Shown in pieces: positions 50,857 through 60,239 of a DNA stretch of 64,000 nucleotides. The notes under the pieces were generated by a model. The model saw only the letters and a list, made by a program, of their open reading frames with translations. It did not search any database and was not told the origin of the DNA. The stretch is from Prorocentrum cordatum. Taxonomy: Eukaryota > Sar > Dinophyceae > Prorocentrales > Prorocentraceae. Position 1 is the first letter of the stretch, and the number at the start of each line of letters is the position of its first letter. The DNA lies in contig CAUYUJ010020593.1 of assembly GCA_963575745.1 (NCBI GenBank), positions 102,179-166,178 on the forward strand. The letters run 5' to 3'. A program made the translations under genes and the position numbers.

Positions 50857-52570
50857 AGTGGTGCTTACTGTAGTCTCTTCGAACGTTGTGTCCACTTTTG
50901 TCGTTGCACGACTTTGGTAGTTTCTTTGCTCGTGCCGTTGGCAGTCGTTACACATATATCGGAGGTTGAGGGGTGAGATTGCAGTGGAACGGAGACCGTG
51001 CGTGCGGGCGAGGCGTGCTTTTCGTTTCGTTCGTGTCGTGCGTGCGGGCGAGGCGAAGCTGCGTGGGCGCGCGAGAGGAATGAACCCTCCGTTGCGAGGG
51101 CGAAGTCAAGTCAAATGATTATTCCCCTCCCGCCCGCCCGTCCGGCGGTGGATCGCGGTGTCCCGCGGTGTCCCGTGGTGTCCCGCGGTGTCCCGTGGTG
51201 TCCGCCGTTGCTAGGGCGAAGTCAAGACAAATGATCTCCCCAGCTTGCCCATCCGTCCGCCCGTCCGGCGGTTGCTCGCGGTGTCCCGCGGTGTCCCGTG
51301 GTGTCCCGTGGTGTCCCGTTGAGTGAGCTCGATCGTGAGATCGACACTGAGATCGATGTGGCTCCCCGAGGTGTCCCGTGGTGTCCAAATCAGTGAGATC
51401 GATTGTGAGATCGATCGTGAGATCGACAGGTGTCCCGTGGTGTCCCGTGGTGTCCCGTTGAGTGAGATCAACAGGTGTCTCGTGGTGTCCCGTGGTGTCC
51501 AGTTGAGTGAGATCGATAGTGAGATCGACATTGAGATCGATGTGGTGCCCCGAGGTGTAACGTGGTGTCCCAAACAGTGAGATCGATAGTGAGATCGAGA
51601 GGTGTCCCGCGGTGTCCCGTGGTGTCCCGTTGAGTGAGATCGATAGTGAGATCGATAGTAAGATTTATAGTGAGATCGATGTGGTGTCCCGAGTTTTCCT
51701 GTGGCGCTCTATGGTGTCATGGGGTGTCCCGTTGAGTGAGATCGATAGAGAGATCGATTGTGAGACCGATAGTGAGATCGAGAGGTGTCCCGCGGTGTCC
51801 CGTGGTGGCCTGTGGTGTCCCGTAGTGTCCCGTTGAGTGAGATCGATAGTGAGATCCATAGTGAGATCGATCAGTGTCCCGTGGTGTCCCGTGGTGTCCC
51901 GTTGAGTGAGATCGATAGTGAGATCGATTGAGTCAGATGTTGGTTCCCCCCCTCTCCCCAACCCACAACCTCCGTATCACCCGAAGGGTGGTAGGGGGAG
52001 AGGGGGGGGGAACCAACATCTGACTCAATCGATCTCACTATCAATCTCACTCAACGGGACACCACGGGACACCACGGGACACTTGTCGATCTCATTATCG
52101 ACCTCACTCAACGGGACACCACGGGACACCACGGGACACTACGGGACAGTTGTCGATCTCATTATCGAGCTCACAATCGATCTCACTGTTTGGGAAACCA
52201 CGGGACACCTCGGGGCACCACATTCATCAATCCCAGTATAGATCTCACTATCGATCTCACTATCGATCTCACTCAACGGGACACCGCCAGGGCCACCGCT
52301 GGACGGACGGACGGAGGAGAAACATTTGTCTTGACTTCGCCCTAGCAACGGCGGGTTCATCCCCCTCGCGCGTCCACGCAGCTTCGCCTCGCCCGCACGC
52401 ACGACACGAACGAAACGAAACGATTTCGGGTCTCCCTTCCATTGCGATCTCACCCCCCAACCTCCGAGACATGTAGAACGGCTGCCAGTGGCACGAGAAA
52501 ATGAAAATACCAATGTCGTGCAACGACAGCAGTGGACACAACGTTCGAGGAGACTAGAGTAAGCTCCACT
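50857..52570. mobile_element. Giant foldback element with satellite arms
   Basis: Outer inverted ends AGTGGTGCTTACTGTAGTCTC (50857) and GAGACTAGAGTAAGCTCCACT (to 52570) continue inward as about 270 bp of mirrored sequence, including CGAACGTTGTGTCCAC, TCGTTGCACGAC, CGGAGGTTG and GGCGAGGCGAAGCTGCGTGG. Then come satellite arms of GTGTCCCGTG and GTGAGATCGATA units, about 830 bp at the left and 260 bp at the right in opposite orientation. The centre (about 51928-52027) is a hairpin, TGAGTCAGATGTTGGTTCCCC mirrored by GGGGAACCAACATCTGACTCA. No ORF with similarity was seen. Confidence 0.88.
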
Positions 52571-53635
52571 GAGATCTCAGTGCAACGGAGACCCCCAACC
52601 AGGAAATCGTTTCGTTTCGTTCATGTCGTGCGTGCGGGCGAGGCGAAGCTGCGTGGGCGCGCGAGAGGAATGGACCCTCCGTTGCTAGGGCGAAGTCTGA
52701 ACACCAGTTATTTCTATATTACTGGGTCGATGGCTGTGCTGGTTGTGCATAAGTTTCCCGAGGTGTTTCACCAGTTTAGTTGTTTGACTTGTCTGACATT
52801 AAACAAGAATAGTGCTAAACTTGTGTTATGTTATTTATGGGTGATTATTATGTATACCGGCAGTTTCACATTTTTTATTTCGGACATATGATCTCCCCCG
52901 TCCGCCCGTCCGTCCGTCCGGCGGTGGCTCGCGGTGTCCCGCGGTGTCCCGTGGTGTCCCGTTGTGTCCCGTTGAGTGAGATCGATCGTGAGATCGATAT
53001 TGAGATCAATACTGAGATCGATGCTGAGATCGATGTGGTTCTCCGAGGTGTCCCGTGGTGTCCCAAAAAGCGAGATCGATAGTGAGATCGAGAGGTGTCC
53101 CGTGGTGTCCCGTGGTGTCCCGTTGATTGAGATCGATAGTGAGATCGATAGTAAGATCGACGTGGTGCCCCGAGGTGCCCCGTTGTGTCACAAAAATGTG
53201 AGATCGATAGTGAGATCGATAGTGAGATCGACATGTGTCCCGTGGTGTCCCGTTGTGTCCCGTGGTGTCCCGTTGAGTGACATCGATAGTGAGATCGATA
53301 GTGAGATCGTTGTGGTGTCCCGAGGTGTCCCGTGGTGTCCCGTTGTGTCCCGTGGTGTCTTATTGTGTCCCGTCGAGTGAAATCGATAGTGAGATCGATA
53401 GTGTGACCGATAGTGAGATCGAGAGGTGTCCCGCGGTGTCCCGTGGTGTCCCGTGGTACCCCGACGTGCCCCGTTGAGTCCCAAAAGGTGAGATCGATAG
53501 TGAGATCGACATGTGTCCCGTGTGTCCCGTGGTGCCCCGTTGAGCGAGATCGATAGTGAGATCGATTGAGTCAGAGATTGGTTCCCCCCCTCTCCCCCCC
53601 ACAACCTCCCCATCACCCGAAGGGTGGTCGAATAG
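52571..53635. mobile_element. Second, half copy of the foldback element
   Basis: It starts inside the terminal-repeat sequence (GTGCAACGGAGACC, GGCGAGGCGAAGCTGCGTGG), runs through satellite (52915-53570) and ends at the centre sequence GGTTCCCCCCCTCTCCCC...CACCCGAAGGGTGG. The right arm is missing. A 185-bp lower-GC insert (about 52697-52880) interrupts it. Confidence 0.8.
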
Positions 53636-53639
53636 GTAT

Positions 53640-53645
53640 ATGTAT

Positions 53646-53684
<39 letters not shown>

Positions 53685-53718
53685 AAAAAAATAAAAAAAA
53701 GAGAAAGAGAGATCCCCG
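53640..53718. repeat. GA tract and A-rich run
   Basis: (GA)n followed by A10-T-A8 and GAGAAAGAGAGA. It abuts the broken end of the half foldback element. Confidence 0.93.
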
Positions 53719-53779
53719 TGCACGAGGCCCGGGCGCTCGGTGCCCAGGGCACGGGGGGGCATTGGAGGACCAAGGTTTC

Positions 53780-54925
53780 CCAGACTGCTCCCAGAGCACG
53801 CCGGAGCGGCCCTGAAGCTCCCAGACTGCCCAAGAGAGCTCCCAGAAGTCCTCGGGGATTTCGACAAGCCCCTCCAAGACAGCCCAGATAGCCCCAACGT
53901 GGCCCAAGATGGGCTCGAGACAGCAAGCACACAGCCCAAGAGGCCTCCAAGAGGCCTCAAGAGAGCTCCGAGAGGCGTCCCGAGAGAGCCCGAACAGGCC
54001 ATGTTCGATGTGTTTCGGTTTCTCGCGTTCTCGAGCGTCCAACGCTCCAAGGCTGCCGACGACGCCCCCAAGACCGCCCCAAGACCGCCGAAGAGGCCCC
54101 CAAAAGAGCCCCAAGACGGCCCAGGAGGAGCCCCAGACGGCCACAGAGCGGGAGCGGGAGGCCCCAATGCGCTCCAAGACGGCCCAGAAGGCCCCAACGT
54201 GGCCCCAGATGGGCCCAACACGGCAAATATTCAGCCCACGAGGCCTCCAAGAGGCCCCAAGAAAGTTCCGAGAGAGCCCGAACAGGCCCTAATCCTTGAT
54301 GTTTCTCACGTTTTTCAATGTTCTCCGCTTTCTCGCGTTCTCGAGCCTCCAACCTTCCACGACGCCCGATGACGCCCCCAAGATCGTCCCAAGACCGCCG
54401 AAGAGGCCCCAAAAAGGAGCCCCAAGACGGCCCTGGAGAGCCTGAAGACTGCCCAAGAGCAGCCCAAGACTGCCCAAGAGAATCCCAGGAGAGGCCCAAG
54501 ATGGGCCCCAGAGCGGGAGCGGAAGGCTCCAAGGCGATTCAGGACGGCCCAGATGATCCCAATGTGGCCCAAGATGAGCTCATGACGGCAAACACATAGC
54601 CCAAGAGGCCTCCAAGAGGCCCCGAGAGAGCTCCGAGAGAGAGAGCCCGAACAGGCCCTCGTCCTTGGTTTTCAGTCGTTTGTTTCAAATGTCTTCCGCT
54701 TTCTCGCGTTCTCGAGCTTCCAACGCTCCAAGACGGCCGAAGACGCCCCCAAGACCGCCGAAGGGGACCCCAAAAGAGTCCCAAGACGGCCCCAGAGAGC
54801 TTGAAAACTGCCCAGGATGAGCCCCAGGCAGCCCAAGAGGCCCCAGGACAGGCCCAAGATGGGCCCCAGAGCGGGAGCGGGAGGCCCCAGGGCGCTCGAA
54901 GACGGCCCAGATGGCCCGGGCCTCC
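53780..54925. repeat. 310-371 bp tandem repeat, three copies, with CCAAGACGGCCC filler
   Basis: TCTCGCGTTCTCGAGC starts at about 54021, 54331 and 54702, each followed by CCAACGCTCCAAGGC/CCAAGACGGCCGAAG and CCGAAGAGGCCCC. Copies are diverged and vary in length. Confidence 0.85.
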
Positions 54926-55019
54926 CCTCTTCCGTCCCTCCTTCCTTCCCGCACCCCCTCCTTGCATCCATTCCCTCTTCTCTCTCTCTCTCTCTCCTCT
55001 TCCTCCCCTCACCCCTCAG

Positions 55020-55505
55020 CTTTCGTGTTCCTCCCTCCTCTCCTGGGACGGCCCCGCCAGAGCACCAACCAGGCCCCACCAGAGCGAGCGGGCCATCGCT
55101 ACATTTTATCATTTCACAAGTTGCTTTGCCCTTCCCACCTCTCAAGGGCGGTCCCAGCAGAGCGAGAGGGGTGTTGCTACACCATCTACAATCCCTGTCT
55201 TTTTGCTCCTCCCACCGCACCCGAGGTAGCCCCGTCAGGGCGCACGGGGTGTGGCTATACCATAATTGTCCTCAGGTTTCGTGTTCCTCCCGCCCCTCCT
55301 GGGCAAGTCCCGCGAGAGCGCCAGGGGACCCCCCGCCAGAGAAAGCAGGGCAGCCCTACACCACATTCTCTCACGCGTCCCTTGCTCCTCCCACCTTGCA
55401 GGGCGGACCCACCCGAGCGAGCGGGGTGTGGCTATATCATACAATTTCTCATGTTTCGTTTCTTCCCTCACCTCCTGAAAGGCCTCGCCAAAGCGCCAAG
55501 AAGGT
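55020..55505. repeat. About 80-bp tandem repeat, six diverged copies
   Basis: Alternating landmarks CAGAGCGAGCGGGG(TGTGGCTA) and GTTCCTCCCACC...GGGCGG recur about every 75-85 bp, with GTGTGGCTATA at 55249 and 55425. Confidence 0.75.
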
Positions 55506-56160
55506 ACCGCCAGAGGCCCCGTCGGATGTCCAGGCAGCCCCATACATGGGACATGCCAGGCAAATCGGACATGCCAGCCCCATACATGGAACATCCCCCG
55601 TAAGCCCGGACCTTCTGATCCCACGGGTGCGATTATCGCGGGCGTGAGGTTCGGCGTCCAGCACACAGAAGCTTCCCCTTTCCCCCGTGGACGGATTCAA
55701 CAATAATGGATTGCAGAGAAGGGCACTGATGACCGGGACATCTGCGCGCGCCCTTTGCAGATACCCGACGGCTGAACGACCGCTGAAAACGAGAAGCTTG
55801 GAGCACAAGGAATAGGGAAGAAACAACGCGCTCCCACGCGCGCGCAACGAGGCCCCGAGCCAACCCCAACGTCAGGAGCGGGCGGATGTCTGCGTGATCG
55901 GGCATGGGGATTCCGAACAGATGTGCAAAAACATTGGGTGTCAGGACGGGGCAGAGCGGAAATGACAATGGAGAAAAACAAGGCAGTTGGATTAACCAAA
56001 CAAAAGGCGGCAACAAGATTATGAGGTACGCGGGAACGTGGCGCCCCGCGTTCTGATTACGCGTTTCTTTGCGTCGATGGCATGGGCCCGAAAACGCTTT
56101 CATTCCGTCGTTGTGGCCACCGCGGGGCTTACAGCGGCACCCGTGGCTCTCACCTGCGAC
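55506..56160. other. Unassigned; minus-strand open frames
   Basis: Minus frames 56103-55633 (NVFAHLFGIPMPDHADIRPLL) and 55847-55449 are open with non-repetitive composition. They may be decayed retroelement coding sequence, but no diagnostic motif is present. Confidence 0.3.
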
Positions 56161-56199
56161 TAGATCTTAAGCGCGCGCGTAGCGCACGCGTAGTTCCTA
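56161..56199. repeat. Dispersed palindrome, copy 2
   Basis: GCGCGCGCGTAGCGCACGCG flanked by TAGATCTTAA and TAGTTCCTA, a diverged copy of the palindromes at 47088 and 59694. A (TA)n tract follows directly (about 56197-56222). Confidence 0.7.
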
Positions 56200-56499
56200 T
56201 ATATATATATATATATATATATACCGTGCGCACGAAGCGGGGGGGCCAGGGAGGGGACCCCCGACAGTTCATGGCGGGACCAGGCCGCCAGGGGCCCCCC
56301 CTGACGGCCAAAGACCGCCCCAACACAGCTGAAAAGTGCCGCGACAGGCCCTCATGAAATTCGCATAAATATCGTTCTAGGGCCCCCTGTGTGGTTCCTG
56401 CATGGTTTCCAACACGGGCCCCCAGGAACACTCCCACATGGGCCCCGAGAAGCCAACATCATCTATTTTCCTTACGTTGTTGGTTCATTTCGGCGTTTC

Positions 56500-57910
56500 T
56501 GCCTGTTCGGTTCCCCGACGCTCCAGAACGGTCCAGGACACCCGCAAATCGTCGAAACAGGCTTCCACCGGGGCGCTGAGACGGCCCAGGGCCGCCTCTT
56601 GACGGTTCAAGCGAGCCCTAACACTTTTGAGAAGGGCCGCAAGAGGCCTCCAAGAGGCCCCGAAACGCGGACAGATCGCTCGAACACGCCCAAGATGGCT
56701 ACCAGATGGCCCACAAGGCTTCCAACGCGGCCCACGGGGTCCCCGAGAGCACACCCAAAACCCAAAAAGCCACACTCATGGATGTTCCTTCGGTGCGGGG
56801 GGTGAAGGGGGGGGCACATTTCAGTGTCCCTGCCTGCGCAGCTTCCCGAAGCTCCAAGCCGGTCCCGAACACCCACATATTGCCCAAACAGGCCCCCTCG
56901 AGGGTGCCGAAACGGCCCAGGCACGCCACCAGACGGCAGCCCCAACATAATTGCAAAAGGGCCGCGAGAGGCCTTCAAGAGAGTACGGTCACCGAGCTAT
57001 CGTTCTAACGCGCCCTAGACGGCCTCTGGATGGCCCGAAAGGCTTCCAACACGGCCCAAAGGGTTTCCAAGCGCACACCCAAAATGGTCACAAGAAACCC
57101 AAAGCATGGATTGTCATATGGTTCTGCGTTTTCGGCTTCCCGACGCTCCAAAACGGTCCAGGACACCCAGAAATCGTCCACGCAGGCTTCTTCGGGGGCG
57201 CCGAGACGGCCCAGGACCGCTCCCAGACAGCCCAAGCAAGCCCGCCTCAACATTGTTGAACAGGGCCAGAAGGGCCTCCAAGAGGCTCCGAGTCGCGGAC
57301 AGATCGTTCGAACACGCCCAAAACGGCTTTCAGATGGCCCACAAGGCTTCCAACACGGCCCACGGGGTCTCCAAGAGCATTTCCACAAGGGCCCCAAGAA
57401 GCCAAACTCATTGTTTTTCAGCCGGTTCTTGGTGCACTTTAGCGTTCCTGCTTGTGCAGCTTCCCGACGCTCCAAGCCGATCCATCTGGAACACCCAAAT
57501 ATCACCCCAACAGGCCCCCACGAGGGCGCCGAGACGGCTCAGGCACGCCCCCAGACGGCCCAAGACAGCCCCAACACGGCTGAAAAGGGCCGCGAGAGTT
57601 TTCCAAGAAGGTTACAGTCACCGAGACGGCCTACGAGGCCTCCAAGGCAGCTCAAGAGCGCCCCAAACCGTACGAGTTCTCCGCCCCTGGAGGCCTCAAG
57701 GGGCTCGACGCGGTCCCAAGAAACACACGGCCCACCGGGTCCCAAAAGGGCCCCAAGAAGCCAACATCATTGTGTTTCTTTTGGTTTTTGGTACATTTCA
57801 GCGTTTCTGCCTGTGCAGCTTCCCGACGCTCCGACACGGTCCCGAACACCCAGATATCGCCCCAACAGGCCCCCAAGAGGGCGCCGCGACGGCCCAGACA
57901 CACCCTCAGA
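56500..57910. repeat. 290-355 bp tandem repeat, five copies
   Basis: CTTCCCGACGCTCCA or its variant lies at about 56512, 56848, 57135, 57461 and 57816. It is preceded by GCGTTTCTGCCTGTGCAG and followed by GGTCC(A/C)GAACACCCA and GGCGCCGAGACGGCCC. Filler is the CCAAGACGGCCC type. Confidence 0.85.
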
Positions 57911-58690
57911 CGGGAACCGGGGGAGCCCGTCCCTGGATTGGGGGGGGGGTCCGTCCACGAACCAGGGGGTCTGTGGAGGGACGGCAGAAGGGAGTCCGTA
58001 CACGGAACGGGTGGTTCTCCAGTGGCCAGCGGCCGGTTCGGGTGTGGGACTCTTGGGGACTGCGTATAAGCAAAATCTGGACGTCGCATGGCTGGGACCA
58101 GGGAGTGGCGGTTTCTTTTCGCACCGCGCGTTATCCCCCGGTTCGTTTCGGGGCCCAGGACCCTCACAGATCGATTTGGTTCAGGAGACGCAGCAGAACA
58201 ATGGGGTTTGGGGCCTCGGTCATGCATTTTCCGCGCGGTTACATTCTGTCGGCGACGTCGGACCTCAGGGCCTGGACGCCCTTTCATGGGCCAAGTGACG
58301 GTTCAAGCACTATTCGGGATGAAACGCCGATCCCCAGGACGCCGAAACGGGGTCCAGACCTCTGGGAGGCCACGTTGGGAAAAAGCACGACGTGGATGCG
58401 GTAGTGGCACGTGGGTTCGTGTCGTGCCTGCGCGGCAGCGACCCCGCCGCGTGCGATCGAGGAACGCTGCCTGGTGCCTGGAGTAGGCCAGTATGGAAAG
58501 ACTTGCCGATCGAGGAGCCACCTCTCACTCACGAGGCTGAACCACCCGCACGGTGTAAGGAGCCAGCGGCGGGGTCGTCACTCCTCCGACCCCATGTGCT
58601 CAGACTCCATCTAGGACGCCTCTGCAGCCCCAGTTTCGGCTCAGGGCGTCCCTCGCTTCTGCTCCTGTTTCTGCTGCTCCCTTTCTTGCT
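57911..58690. other. Unassigned
   Basis: GGACCCTCACAGATCG at 58160 also occurs at 33645-33660, so part of this is a dispersed repeat. No gene was recognised. Confidence 0.35.
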
Positions 58691-58694
58691 GCGA

Positions 58695-58872
58695 TCCCTC
58701 ATTCTTCTCTTTCTCCTCCTCCTCCCCCTCCTCCTCCCCCTCCTCCTCCTCCTCCTCCTCCTCTTCCTGCGCCTCCTCTTCCTCCTCTTCCTCCTGCTCC
58801 TCCTCCTGCTCCTCCTGCTCCTCCTCCTGCTCCTCCTCCTCCTCCTGCTCCTCCTCCTGCTGCTCCTCCCCC
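58695..58872. repeat. CTC/CTG trinucleotide tract
   Basis: Interrupted (CTC)n with CTG and TTC variants. Confidence 0.93.
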
Positions 58873-58949
58873 GGCTCCCGGAGGGTTCCTGGCGCCTCTC
58901 ATGGGCTTCCCCGGGCGCCCCCGGGGACTCCAGATATATTCCAAGAGGG

Positions 58950-59445
58950 TCACGGACGGGCCACGATGGCTTCCGGGAAGCCCAAGATGGCTTGAAGACG
59001 GCCCGAAAGGCCCCCAAGATGGCTCCAAGAGGACCACCAGAAGGGCTCCAAGAGGCAAACATGATCTCATTTCTTTGGGAAAACGTGTATTTGTCGCATG
59101 CTGTTTTTTTCGGTGTTCGCAGCATGCAAGACGACCCAAGATGACCCTAAGATCGCTTCAAGACGGCCCAAGAGGCCCCCAGGACGGCCCCAAGACGGCC
59201 AATGAGGCCTTCAAGACGGCCCCAGAGGCGCCCAGGACGGCCCAGCAACGCCGCAAGTGGGCCCCAACAGGCGCCCAAGAGGAGGAATTCGAACTATAGG
59301 TTCGAGCTTCTCGCCCCAAGAGGATCCCCAAGACCCCCACGAGGCCCCCAAGAGGCCCCCAAGAGGCCCAACTATGCCCCCAGGACGCCCGCACGAGTCC
59401 CCAAGAGGCCCCCAAACGGCCCCCAACAGGCCAGCCCAAGATGGT
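58950..59445. repeat. CCAAGACGGCCC / CCAAGAGGCCCCC minisatellite
   Basis: The same 10-16 bp unit family as at 44940-47040, interrupted by a unique piece at 59060-59125. Confidence 0.85.
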
Positions 59446-59693
59446 ACAATACCGACCCAAGAGGACCGACCACCTTCCCTAACCGCCCCCGCACACACAC
59501 ACAAGTTGGCTTCAGGACATCTCTGGTGAGGCCGATCTCGAACACCAAACGAACTCGCGGGTGCCCCCCCAAGATCTCCCAAGAGAAGCGTCTCTGCTCG
59601 GGCCGCACTCCTGCGCCCTCCGACCAGGTTGACACTGCTCGTGGCTGCCCACATGCAGGCAGCTGTGAGCTTGCCAGTGGCCGAGGGCATTGC

Positions 59694-59730
59694 TAGAACC
59701 ACGCGCGCGCGCAGCGCGCGCGTGGTTCTA
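59694..59730. repeat. Dispersed palindrome, perfect copy
   Basis: TAGAACCACGCGCGCGC and its exact complement GCGCGCGCGTGGTTCTA flank a 3-nt centre: 17-bp perfect arms. Confidence 0.92.
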
Positions 59731-59802
59731 CATAGTGAGCCCGGCGACGGGGCCCCTGGGCCCCGGGGCGGCCCATTTTTCCCAAACTCCTCCCCCGCCC
59801 GG

Positions 59803-60009
59803 CGTCAATCGGGCCGGGCGAAAGGGGGGGATTGGGAAAGGGGGGGGTACGAAATTTGCTGCATGCAGCTGGTTTCGGCCTCACCGAGGGGCCCATTCCT
59901 CGATACATGGCCGCCTCCGGCGCCGGGAGGCGCCGGGAAAATCAGCTCCGTGAGCTGATTCTCAATCCCCTTCTTTGCTATCCCCCCCTTTTGCCCGACC
60001 CGAGTCAAG
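59803..60009. mobile_element. Foldback element of about 205 bp
   Basis: GTCAATCGGGCCGGGCGAAAGGGGGG at the left pairs with the complement of CCCCCCTTTTGCCCGACCCGAGTCAAG at the right (about 26 bp, four or five mismatches). A second hairpin AATCAGCT-CCGTG-AGCTGATT lies inside at 59940-59960. Confidence 0.68.
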
Positions 60010-60239
60010 TTTTCGTCCCTGGAGCCGGCAGGACTTTTTGAGCGGTCCGGGTGGTTCTCCGGATCTCGAAGATCTGCCTCGGCGACCCCACAGGACGCTC
60101 AGCGTCCGCCGAGGCGGTTCCAAGACGGCCGGAAAAGGTAGCAAAAGGGCCCATGCAGGGCCCAAGAGGCCCCCAAGGCGGCCGAATAATGCCCGGAGAG
60201 GATTCCGAGAGGCTTTCCAGGAAGCCTCCGAGAGCCCTA

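Noticed and set aside
56196-56222. TA-rich TATA-like promoter
   Set aside because: A simple (TA)n microsatellite with no gene start next to it; dinoflagellate promoters generally lack a classical TATA box.
58150-58200. LTDRFGSGDAAE, resembling the end of an AGC kinase domain
   Set aside because: No following HPFF-type sequence; the DNA is part of a GGACCCTCACAGATCG repeat also found at 33645 in another context.
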